Assembly: GCF_014201315.1 (NCBI RefSeq)
Contig: NZ_JACHDY010000001.1
Location: 186,001 to 250,000 of the forward strand
DNA from: Edaphobacter lichenicola
GTDB lineage: Bacteria; Acidobacteriota; Terriglobia; Terriglobales; Acidobacteriaceae
Direction of reading: 5' to 3'
DNA: 64,000 bases
The position numbers and the translations under genes are program-made. The notes below the pieces were generated by a model. That model had not been told where the DNA came from. It saw only the letters and a list, made by a program, of their open reading frames with translations, and did no database searches. The stretch's first letter is position 1. Every line of letters starts with the position of its first letter. Shown here in pieces: positions 8,891 through 16,544 of this stretch.

Positions 8891-9913
8891 ATGCCGATCG
8901 CACTCGCATTCTTCGTCCACTACGCCTACCTGATCGTATTCCTTTGGGTACTGGTGGAGCAGGTCGGCATCCCGATCCCAAGCATCCCGATCCTGCTCAC
9001 CGCAGGAACCCTCAGCGCGACCCACACCATCAGCCATCTCTATGTCGTGATTGCGGTTCTGTTCGCCTGCCTCATAGCGGACACCATCTGGTTCGCTCTT
9101 GGCCGGCGCTTCGGAAACAGTGTCCTAAAGCTGCTCTGCCGCCTGTCGTTTGAAGCCTCCACCTGCGTCAGCAAGACCGAGGGCTACTTCACCCGCCGCG
9201 GCCCAGTCACTCTGCTCTTCGCGAAGTTCGTTCCCGGCCTCAGCACCGTCGCAGCCCCCATCGCCGGCCAGACCGGGATGCCCTACGCCAAGTTCCTCAT
9301 GTGGGATCTCGCCGGCTCTCTCCTCTGGGGAGAGACCTTCATCCTCGCCGGCCGATTCTTCGGCGATGTCGCCAAAAAGAGCGCGCCCTTCCTGCACTGG
9401 CTCGGCCACTTTGCCTTCTTCATCTTCGCTCTGATGGTCCTGGGCTTCCTTGCTCACCGTATCTGGAAGCAGCGCAAGTTCCTCCAGCAGGTTCGCGAGC
9501 TGCGTCTGGAGCCAACTGAGTTGAAGGCGATGCTTGATGCAGCCGAAGCCAGTGGCAATACGCCTCCCTTCATCGTCGACCTGCGCCATCCCCTCGATTA
9601 CCTCCCCGACCCGCGCGTGCTTCCCGGAGCGCTCCGCATCGGCCCGAACGAACTCAAGGCTCACAGCGAGATCATCCCCCGCGATCGCGATGTCATCCTC
9701 TACTGCACCTGCCCCAGCGAAGAGACCAGCGCCAAGCTTGCCCTGCAGCTGCACAAGATGGGCGTCTACCGCGTCCGTCCCCTCCGCGGTGGCTTCGATG
9801 GCTGGAAGGAAGCAGGCTTCCCGTTGGTCGATTACGTCACCGAGGCGCCAAGCGCCGATGTCGTCCAGGAGATTCTTCCGGCTGACTCCAAATCCGCCGT
9901 CCCCTCCATGTAA
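8891..9913 (+). CDS. DedA-family membrane protein fused to a C-terminal rhodanese domain
   Basis: Residues 1-200 form a DedA/SNARE-associated domain with several membrane helices and the family signature RRGPVTLLFAKFVPGLSTVAAPIAG. DedA proteins are linked to lipid-carrier flipping and membrane homeostasis. After a basic cytoplasmic linker (RIWKQRKFLQQVRELRLEP), residues 215-320 form a rhodanese-like domain: FIVDLRHPLDYLPD, then the active-site loop YCTCPSEE with Cys272 as likely catalytic residue and a second Cys at 274, then RPLRGGFDGWKEAG. Rhodaneses carry sulfur as a Cys persulfide or act as redox/phosphatase-like modules. The ATG is at 8891; no strong ribosome site is seen. Fusion architecture is clear, joint function unknown. 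Confidence 0.9.
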   Translation: MPIALAFFVHYAYLIVFLWVLVEQVGIPIPSIPILLTAGTLSATHTISHLYVVIAVLFACLIADTIWFALGRRFGNSVLKLLCRLSFEASTCVSKTEGYFTRRGPVTLLFAKFVPGLSTVAAPIAGQTGMPYAKFLMWDLAGSLLWGETFILAGRFFGDVAKKSAPFLHWLGHFAFFIFALMVLGFLAHRIWKQRKFLQQVRELRLEPTELKAMLDAAEASGNTPPFIVDLRHPLDYLPDPRVLPGALRIGPNELKAHSEIIPRDRDVILYCTCPSEETSAKLALQLHKMGVYRVRPLRGGFDGWKEAGFPLVDYVTEAPSADVVQEILPADSKSAVPSM

Positions 9914-9940
9914 GTCGAGGGCAGTATCTGAGAGATTCCC

Positions 9941-10076
9941 GACCAACGGGAGGCCTATGTCGCTCCTGGCTGCAGGACAAGGTACACAAGTCACGAAGTG
10001 ACCGCCGAATCGGGTCCCCGCAAATAGGTCTTCGTTTGCGGGGTGACTGAGCGCAGGAGGCCCTTCCGGCAGGACC
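9941..10076. repeat. intergenic repeat, family 1 copy B (degenerate)
   Basis: Contains GACCAACGGGAGG, then CACAAGTCACGAAGTGACCGCC, and ends with GCGCAGGAGGCCCTTCCGGC, matching the right side of copy A. It has its own extra perfect 9-bp hairpin CCCCGCAAA (10016-10024) with TTTGCGGGG (10035-10043). It sits between the convergent DedA and TonB-like genes, where the hairpin could terminate transcription. Confidence 0.75.
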
Positions 10077-10093
10077 AGGGTTATTCTGTTGCT

Positions 10094-10831
10094 TCAACCT
10101 CCCATCCGAAAATTAACCGTGATCGTCGTCTGAACATCCACAGCCTCCCCGTTCAACCGGTAAGGCCGGTATCGCGCCACTCGTATGGCATCCATTGCCG
10201 CGCTTTGCAGCATCACCGGCCCGCTCAGTACGTGCAGACTCTCGATGGTTCCGCCTCGCGAGATCACCGCCTCCACGACCACCGTCCCCTCCACATGAGC
10301 AGCCCTGGCAATCGCCGGATACACCGGACGAATCGGCGCAATCAACAATCCCTGCGAGACCCCTGTCGAGACGTTAATCGTCTTATGCAGAGCTCCCCCC
10401 GAACCCACTCCCGGCCCAACCGACACACCAGGATGCGGCCCACACTCTCTCACGCTAAGCCCAATCGGCAACCCATAGGGCATCCCCATGCTGCCGGGAT
10501 CGAGGAGCGAAGGCTCTTCCTCCGCCGCAACCCCTCTGCCCGGTAGCCGCGCCGGGAGGATCGCCGGCTGAGGCGGAGCCGCCGCCGCAAAACTCGAAGC
10601 AGCCTCCGTAACCCGCTCCACCCGCAACGGAGGCGCAGGCGGCTTCGGCAACAACGGCAGCAGCATCTTCGGCGCTTCCACAGAAAACGGCAGCACCTCC
10701 GGATGCAGCAAGGGCAAAGCGATCACAAGGCCGGCAAAGGCAAACTGCAAGCCGATCGACGCCACGGTCGTCCAACGTTTGCTCGACGACACTACACCAA
10801 CACGCGACTCAACAAGACTCTCCTCAAACAT
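10094..10831 (-). CDS. TonB-family energy-transducing protein
   Basis: TonB-like protein of 245 residues. A short N-terminal tail leads into one membrane segment (VASIGLQFAFAGLVIALPLL, about residues 25-44), then a Pro-rich periplasmic linker (LLPLLPKPPAPPLRVERV), then a C-terminal TonB domain with RPVYPAIARAAHVEGTVVVE, GGTIESLHVLSG and AAMDAIRVARYRPYRLNGEAV. It would couple the proton motive force to outer-membrane receptors or have a related role; no exbB/exbD or receptor gene is nearby. The start ATG at 10831 was chosen because GGAGGT lies six bases upstream; the frame stays open further upstream but without support. Confidence 0.88.
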   Translation of the reverse strand: MFEESLVESRVGVVSSSKRWTTVASIGLQFAFAGLVIALPLLHPEVLPFSVEAPKMLLPLLPKPPAPPLRVERVTEAASSFAAAAPPQPAILPARLPGRGVAAEEEPSLLDPGSMGMPYGLPIGLSVRECGPHPGVSVGPGVGSGGALHKTINVSTGVSQGLLIAPIRPVYPAIARAAHVEGTVVVEAVISRGGTIESLHVLSGPVMLQSAAMDAIRVARYRPYRLNGEAVDVQTTITVNFRMGG

Positions 10832-11211
10832 GGAAGCACCTCCAACGTTCGGATCTGGTTCGGATCTAGGGTGCGCATCCAGCGAGGAATACGGCTGTAC
10901 CTCGTTAGACACCCATGACGTATGCATATGTTCCCGAAGCGGGCGCCTGCCCGCACCAGCCTGGAATGCGGCCATTCGCGCCTCAACCCTTCCCAAAACA
11001 GGCAAGGACGATCGCTCTCTCAAACACAAGCCGCGGTACTTGACACAACCAGCGGCTCCCAGCAGCTAAACTGAAAAGAGCAAGTCTCTAAGTCCACTTG
11101 CAAATACACTAAGTCCACCCTTAAGATGTTTCGTTCGAAGACTTTGCACACTTTTCAAGGGGGGAGGGGGATACACCCGCCCGCCGTACCAGCATCAGCC
11201 AGGAGAGGGAA
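10832..11211. other. divergent intergenic region (TonB-like / UbiD)
   Basis: A 380-base gap holding two divergent promoters. Visible items are a direct repeat CTAAGTCCAC (two copies about 21 bp apart near 11088 and 11109), a small GC palindrome near 10937, and a G-rich run just before the UbiD ribosome site. A TTGACA occurs near 11040, but no well-spaced -10 could be assigned. No gene is seen. Confidence 0.4.
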
Positions 11212-12801
11212 TTGGCCTACAACGATCTACGCGAATGGATTAAGCAGCTTGAGAAGGCCGGAGAACTGAAGCGCATCACCATCGAGGTCTCGCCCGATCT
11301 CGAGATGGCGGAGATCGCCGACCGCACCGCCAAACTCGGCCGAGGCACAGGCAGGGCAGGCGGCCCCGCGCTCCTCTTCGAGAACGTAGAAGGCTATCCC
11401 GGCGCTCGTGTCCTGATGAATCAGTTCGGCAGCGAACGCCGCATGAGGCTTGCGCTCGAGACTGACTCGCTCGACGCCATCGCCGACCGCATCCGCACCC
11501 TCATCAAACCGCAGACTCCAACCAGCTTCATGGACAAGCTCAAGCTCCTGCCGATGCTGTCCGAGGTAGGCAACTTCTTCCCGAAGGTCGTCTCCGCCAA
11601 AGACGCCCCCTGCAAACAAGTCATCCATCGTGGCGAAGAGGTCAATCTCCTCGAACTACCCATCCTCAAAACCTGGCCACAGGATGGCGGCCCTTTCATC
11701 ACCCTCCCCTGTGTCATCACGCGCGACCCAAAGTCCGGCAAGCGCAACGTAGGTATGTACCGCATGCAGGTCTACGACGGCAAGACCACCGGCATGCACT
11801 GGCAGCGCCAGAAGGTCGCCGCAGAACACATGCGCGAGCGCCTCCGCGAAGCCTCTCCTGACTCTGCCGCCCGCGTCGACCTGATGGCCATCACCGCCGG
11901 CGGCACCGCTGCCGCATCCTCCCTCGACACCCTCACCGCCACCACCGTCACCAGGATCCGCGAAGACCGCATGGAGGTCGCCGTAGCCATCGGCACCGAC
12001 CCCGCCACCACCTTCAGCGCCATCGTGCCCGCCCCCCCCGACGTCGAGGAGTACCTCATCGCCGGCTTCCTCCGCCAGAAGCCGCTCGAAATCGTCAAAG
12101 CCGAGACCGTAGACCTTGAAGTTCCGGCCAACGCCGAGTACATCCTCGAAGGCTACGTCGAGCTGGGCGAACTCCGCACCGAAGGCCCCTTCGGCGACCA
12201 CACCGGCTTCTACACCATGCAGGACGAGTACCCCGTCTTCCACATCACCTGCATCACTCATCGCAAAGACCCCATCTATGCGGCCACCATCGTCGGCAAG
12301 CCGCCCATGGAGGACGCCTGGATGGGCAAGGCCGTCGAACGCATCTTCCTCCCGCTCATGCAGCTCACCCTGCCGGAGATCGTCGACGTCAATCTTCCCG
12401 CCGAAGGCGTCTTCCACAACCTCATGATCGTCTCGATCAAAAAATCCTACGCGGGTCACGCACGCAAGATCATGAACGGAATCTGGGCCATGGGCCAGGC
12501 GATGTTCACCAAGTGCATCATCGTCGTCGACGAAGACTGCGACGTGCAGGACCTCGCCGAAGTCACCCTCCGCACCGCCAACAACATCGACCCCGAGCGC
12601 GACATCCAGTTCACCCTTGGCCCCGTCGACTCACTCGACCACGCCAGCCGCCTGCCCAACTTCGGCAGCAAGATGGGCATCGACGCCACGCGCAAGTGGG
12701 CCGCCGAAGGCTTCGATCGCCCCTGGCCGCCCATGCTCACCATGGATGCCGAAGTAAAGACCAAAGTCGATGCCCTCTGGAAGAAGCTTGGCATCGAGTA
12801 A
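11212..12801 (+). CDS. UbiD-family (de)carboxylase
   Basis: Prenylated-FMN-dependent decarboxylase family (UbiD type). The 529-residue length and the sequence fit 4-hydroxy-3-polyprenylbenzoate decarboxylase: N-terminal LREWIKQLEKAGELKRI, ITRDPKSGKRNVGMYRMQVYD in the pFMN-binding domain, and EGPFGDHTGFY. The C-terminal part has FTKCIIVVDEDCDVQD and FGSKMGIDATRKW. The start is TTG at 11212 preceded by CAGGAGAGGG. No ubiX flavin prenyltransferase is in the window, so cofactor supply is encoded elsewhere. It could act in ubiquinone/menaquinone metabolism or aromatic-acid decarboxylation; substrate is uncertain. Confidence 0.92.
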   Translation: MAYNDLREWIKQLEKAGELKRITIEVSPDLEMAEIADRTAKLGRGTGRAGGPALLFENVEGYPGARVLMNQFGSERRMRLALETDSLDAIADRIRTLIKPQTPTSFMDKLKLLPMLSEVGNFFPKVVSAKDAPCKQVIHRGEEVNLLELPILKTWPQDGGPFITLPCVITRDPKSGKRNVGMYRMQVYDGKTTGMHWQRQKVAAEHMRERLREASPDSAARVDLMAITAGGTAAASSLDTLTATTVTRIREDRMEVAVAIGTDPATTFSAIVPAPPDVEEYLIAGFLRQKPLEIVKAETVDLEVPANAEYILEGYVELGELRTEGPFGDHTGFYTMQDEYPVFHITCITHRKDPIYAATIVGKPPMEDAWMGKAVERIFLPLMQLTLPEIVDVNLPAEGVFHNLMIVSIKKSYAGHARKIMNGIWAMGQAMFTKCIIVVDEDCDVQDLAEVTLRTANNIDPERDIQFTLGPVDSLDHASRLPNFGSKMGIDATRKWAAEGFDRPWPPMLTMDAEVKTKVDALWKKLGIE

Positions 12802-12828
12802 AACCAGACAACTCTCCCGCCGGACGAT

Positions 12829-14097
12829 TCAGCTTACCGTGTAGGTGGCGAGCGCAATCGTCACTACATCTTTAGGCGTCTTGGTGGTGGCCCCGTCGCT
12901 CTCCGGATGATATTCGACCGTCATCGTCGTCGCATTCACGATCACACGAAGATACCCGTAGTCGGTTGCATCGTAGCTCTCCAGCGTCAGCGTGTTGTCG
13001 ATCTTGTATGGTGTTCGGAATGTGCCCCGCATCGGCGAAAGCGGATTATGCCCTCCGCAACCCGCGACGATAAACGGTATCTGGAGTTTGTTGACCGTGC
13101 GCGTGTATCGCTGGTAGTTATGCGCATGGCCGGAGAAGACCGCATGGGGCCACACTCCCGCCGCTTTACAGGCTACATCAATATCCGCAAGCATCAGCGG
13201 ACTGCCTCCATGCTCCACACCTCCTGTGAACGGAGGATGATGCACTGCGATGATCACCGCCCCCGCAAATTTATCGCTCTTCACCCGCTTCAGAGCAGCC
13301 GTTAGAAACGCAATCTGCCGACTATCCAGCACAGTGTTCTGCCCGTTCTCACCTGAGATTACGCCGGGATCTTCCAGCACATTGCTATACAGGCCGAGGA
13401 TGCGCACAAACGGAGCCTCCAGCGTGAAGTACACGCCCGGCTGAATCATCGTCGTACGAAGAAGATTCCCCGAGTCCGGCGATTGGGCCGCTGTAGCCGA
13501 GCAGAAGTTGCGCAGGAATGCATCCAGCGTAGGCGCGGGATCGTTCGGGTAGACCACCCCATCATGGTTGCCCGCGATCGCGAAGATCGGTGCGGGATAG
13601 TCGCGGTAGGGCTCGAAGAACTGGTCGTAGTAGTAAGTGCTTTCGCCAAAGTAATAGACCACGTCGCCCAGGTGGAAGAAGAACGACGGAACATCGGCCG
13701 CGTTCGCTTCGCTGAAGTCTGAGACCATCTTGTCGGCCACCAGCGACTGAGTGTCAGGCCCGGTTACGCTGCCGGTGTCGCCGACCGAGTGAAACACAAT
13801 CTGCTTCGCCTGTTGAATCGCCTTGATGACTCCAGCGCCTGCCTGCCCGTAAGCCTGCTCCAGGGTGACGATCGGCTCGACCGCGCCACCGGCAGGTTGC
13901 GGCACGGGCTCAACCTTGGCGATTCCTTGATACTTCTGGTCCGTAACCGGATCTTTGAAACCAATCGGATCGGGAGAAGGTTTAGGCTGCGAAAAGATCG
14001 GCTGATCGTTCGCCGTGCCCGGTTGCAGTGGCTTGGCATTGGCACCGAAGTTCTTGGTGGCGTAGTGCAGAGTCTGACGAGGTGTTTTTTTTCGCAT
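12829..14097 (-). CDS. purple-acid-phosphatase-like metallophosphoesterase
   Basis: Calcineurin-superfamily hydrolase of 422 residues. The five metal-ligand blocks fit the purple acid phosphatase pattern in order: GDTG (GDxG), GDVVYY (GDxxY), GNHD, VHH and GHAHNY (GHxH). It would hydrolyse phosphomonoesters using a dinuclear metal centre. No obvious signal peptide follows the basic N-terminus MRKKTPRQ. The start ATG at 14097 has GGAGAGG five bases upstream; the upstream open frame is discarded. It is convergent with the UbiD gene, with 27 bases between stops. Substrate unknown. Confidence 0.85.
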   Translation of the reverse strand: MRKKTPRQTLHYATKNFGANAKPLQPGTANDQPIFSQPKPSPDPIGFKDPVTDQKYQGIAKVEPVPQPAGGAVEPIVTLEQAYGQAGAGVIKAIQQAKQIVFHSVGDTGSVTGPDTQSLVADKMVSDFSEANAADVPSFFFHLGDVVYYFGESTYYYDQFFEPYRDYPAPIFAIAGNHDGVVYPNDPAPTLDAFLRNFCSATAAQSPDSGNLLRTTMIQPGVYFTLEAPFVRILGLYSNVLEDPGVISGENGQNTVLDSRQIAFLTAALKRVKSDKFAGAVIIAVHHPPFTGGVEHGGSPLMLADIDVACKAAGVWPHAVFSGHAHNYQRYTRTVNKLQIPFIVAGCGGHNPLSPMRGTFRTPYKIDNTLTLESYDATDYGYLRVIVNATTMTVEYHPESDGATTKTPKDVVTIALATYTVS

Positions 14098-14222
14098 CGG
14101 GACCTCTCCGGCGGTCAGAGAATGCAACCCAGAATACGCGCCCCTGGGACGAAGAATTGTGAAACTTGGAATATTTGGATGACATGCAAAGCCTGTCACA
14201 TACAAGACACGAGAGCCACGCC

Positions 14223-14774
14223 TTACTCCGCGCTCTTCACCGTAATCGCACTCAGATTCCGCACCCAACGCTGCGGCTTCTTGTCTTCACTATCGACAAG
14301 CTTGAACTGTCCATCTTCCCCCAGCGGCTTGCCTCCCATACCGGTCGCAACGATCACAGTGCCGTTATGCTCTGACCCCTCTATCTCCGTAACCGAATAC
14401 AGCACCCAATACTTATCCGTCCCCTCCGCGACGAGGTAGCTTCGCAACATCTTCTGGTGGGTCGTCTTATCGACCGGCAATCCATACTTCGCCAGCAGCG
14501 CCCCCAGCAACACACCGGAGTACATCTCATCCGCCTTGGTGTGCTCGTTGTGAACAGTGATCGTCGTCTGCGGCATCGCCGACAGATCCGCAACGGACAG
14601 CGTCGTCGCCTTGCCATCCACCGTCAGCACCAGGCTCGTCGAAGGCTGCGCCGGAGCGTGCTGATGCTCCGCCATCACCCCCATCGGAACCGTCTGTGCG
14701 GGCGCCTCGACGGCGATCACTCCAGCAAAGCAAAGACTTACCAGCATCGAGAGGGTCAGGGAGGCGGTTTTCAT
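14223..14774 (-). CDS. secreted molybdopterin-oxidoreductase-fold (SUOX-like) protein
   Basis: A 183-residue exported protein. The signal peptide (MKTASLTLSMLVSLCFAGVI to about residue 27) is followed by a His-containing linker and a domain resembling the small sulfite-oxidase-type molybdopterin domain: LVLTVDGKATTLSVADLSAMPQ, then the segment around MYSGVLLGALLAKYG, GTDKYWVLYSVTEIE and a C-terminal WVRNLSAITV. In true sulfite oxidases a conserved Cys ligates Mo; the equivalent stretch here shows no Cys, and no Cys occurs after the signal sequence. It may therefore bind something else or be non-catalytic. It lies divergent from nuoI with 39 bp between starts. Confidence 0.72.
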   Translation of the reverse strand: MKTASLTLSMLVSLCFAGVIAVEAPAQTVPMGVMAEHQHAPAQPSTSLVLTVDGKATTLSVADLSAMPQTTITVHNEHTKADEMYSGVLLGALLAKYGLPVDKTTHQKMLRSYLVAEGTDKYWVLYSVTEIEGSEHNGTVIVATGMGGKPLGEDGQFKLVDSEDKKPQRWVRNLSAITVKSAE

Positions 14775-14813
14775 GGCTTTCAGCCTACCGCGCCCCCGTC
14801 GTATACTCAAGGC

Positions 14814-15317
14814 ATGTCTATCGTCCGCGACGCCGCAGCCATTGCCAAGGGAATGAGCATCACGATGAAGCAGGTCTTCCAGCCGACTGAAGTCGAGAAC
14901 TATCCCGACGGCAAAGGTCCCATGCGCGGAGCCAAATTTGAGGAGCGCTTCCGCGGCAAGCACCAGCTCCAGCGCGACGAGAATGGCCTTGAAAAGTGTG
15001 TCGCCTGCTTCCTCTGCGCCGCCGCCTGCCCCTCGAACTGCATCTACATCGAGGCCGCCGAGAACACCGAGGAGACTCGCATCTCCTCCGCCGAGCGCTA
15101 CGCCAAGGTCTACAACATCGACTACAACCGCTGCATCTTCTGCGGCTACTGTGTCGAGGCCTGCCCCACCGACGCCATCACCCACGGTCACGGCTTCGAG
15201 CTCGCCAGCCTCAACGCCACCACCCTCGTCATGCGCAAGGAAGACCTGCTCATTCCCACACCAGCGCTTCCCGATGCCGTGCGGTCCCAGAAAGACCAGG
15301 CAGAGATCCTCGCCTAA
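14814..15317 (+). CDS. nuoI: NADH-quinone oxidoreductase subunit I (ferredoxin-type)
   Basis: Peripheral-arm subunit of respiratory complex I carrying two [4Fe-4S] clusters (N6a, N6b). Both motifs are intact: CVACFLCAAACP at about residues 62-73 and CIFCGYCVEACP at about 106-117. The 167-residue length is normal for short NuoI. The start ATG at 14814 gives MSIVRDAAAIAKGMSITMKQ; the frame runs open upstream but is antisense to the neighbour there. No other nuo gene is adjacent, so this copy is separate from any main nuo operon. Confidence 0.93.
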   Translation: MSIVRDAAAIAKGMSITMKQVFQPTEVENYPDGKGPMRGAKFEERFRGKHQLQRDENGLEKCVACFLCAAACPSNCIYIEAAENTEETRISSAERYAKVYNIDYNRCIFCGYCVEACPTDAITHGHGFELASLNATTLVMRKEDLLIPTPALPDAVRSQKDQAEILA

Positions 15318-15419
15318 AAGATCCACGTTGATGTTTACAGAACCTGACGGAGAGCTTCCGCGGCTCTCCGCACTACGACCGGCGCGACAACGCACCGCGC
15401 AACCAGTGAAGGACATCAA

Positions 15420-16544
15420 ATGAAGATGACGACAGCTAACCAACATCCCCTTGAAAAGATCTTCGAGAGCCGAATTGCCATAATCGACGGCGCGATGGGC
15501 ACGACGATCCGCACCTACGGCATGAAGGAAGCTGACATCCGCGGCGAGCGATTCAAGGACTCGACCAAGGACCTGCTCAACAACGGTGACCTCTTCTCGT
15601 TGACGCAGCCGAAGATGATCTCCGACATTCATCGCAGGTTCCTGGAAGCCGGAGCGGACATCATCGAGACTAATACCTTCGGCGCGACCAGCATCACCCA
15701 GAGCGAATTCTTCGTAGACGATCCCCGCGAGCACGGCGGCCGCAAAGACCCAGAGTTCTACCAGAAGATCATCGACGATCCGATGCTCAACAATCTCGCA
15801 TGGGAGATCAACGAGCAGTCGTCACGGCAGTGCCGCGAATGGGCCGACCGTGTCGCGAATGAAACCGGACGCCCGCGCTTTGTGGCGGGAGCAATCGGCC
15901 CGCTGACCGTCTCTCTCTCGAACTCCCCCGACGCCGACGACGCCGGCTTCCGTGTCGTCACGTTCGATCAGGTGAAAAACGCCTACATGCAGCAGGTGCG
16001 TGCGCTCATCGCAGGCGGCTCTGATCTCTTGCTGGTCGAGACAATCTTCGACTCTCTGAACGCCAAGGCCGCACTCGTCGCTATCCGCGAGGTCTTCGAT
16101 CAGGACGGCCTCACTGCGAGCAACAAGGAACTGCCAGTGATGATCTCCGCAGCAGTCGGACGCGGCGGCGAGACGCTCATCTCCGCGCAGACCACGGAAG
16201 CCTTCTGGAACGCAGTCCAGCACGTGAAGCCCCTGTCCGTCGGGCTCAACTGCTCTCTCGGCCCCGATCTGATGTATCCGTTCCTGGACGAGCTCGCAAC
16301 GAAGGCGGACGTGGCGATCTCGTGCTACCCGAATGCAGGCCTGCCGAATCCTCTCTCCGAGACCGGGTTCGATCTAGGGCCGCAGGACATGGCCCGTTAT
16401 CTCGGTGACTTTGCGCGGGCAGGCTTGATCAACATCGCCGGCGGCTGCTGCGGCAACACGCCCGAGCACATCGCAGCGATCGCCAAGGCACTCGAAGGCC
16501 AGCCGCCGCGACAATTGACCCGCCAGATCGAGCGTGCCGCGTGA
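15420..16544 (+). CDS. metH: methionine synthase, homocysteine-binding half (split MetH, N-terminal part)
   Basis: Homocysteine S-methyltransferase domain of cobalamin-dependent methionine synthase, 374 residues. Hallmarks are [15 protein letters not shown], the [15 protein letters not shown] segment, and the zinc cysteines in GLNCSLG (about residue 276) and GGCCGN (about 343-344). In most bacteria this domain is fused to the folate, B12 and activation domains. Here those are the next gene, whose GTG overlaps this stop in GTGA. The leader (15318-15419) contains a 7-bp hairpin GGAGAGC/GCTCTCC, but no riboswitch class could be assigned. Confidence 0.93.
   Translation: MKMTTANQHPLEKIFESRIAIIDGAMGTTIRTYGMKEADIRGERFKDSTKDLLNNGDLFSLTQPKMISDIHRRFLEAGADIIETNTFGATSITQSEFFVDDPREHGGRKDPEFYQKIIDDPMLNNLAWEINEQSSRQCREWADRVANETGRPRFVAGAIGPLTVSLSNSPDADDAGFRVVTFDQVKNAYMQQVRALIAGGSDLLLVETIFDSLNAKAALVAIREVFDQDGLTASNKELPVMISAAVGRGGETLISAQTTEAFWNAVQHVKPLSVGLNCSLGPDLMYPFLDELATKADVAISCYPNAGLPNPLSETGFDLGPQDMARYLGDFARAGLINIAGGCCGNTPEHIAAIAKALEGQPPRQLTRQIERAA

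Noticed and set aside
15318-15419. Possible SAM or SAH riboswitch before metH.
   Set aside because: Only a 7-bp hairpin is present; conserved cores of those aptamers could not be found.
14775-15734. Open minus-strand extension upstream of the SUOX-like gene.
   Set aside because: It is antisense to nuoI and metH; the true start at 14774 begins a clear signal peptide.
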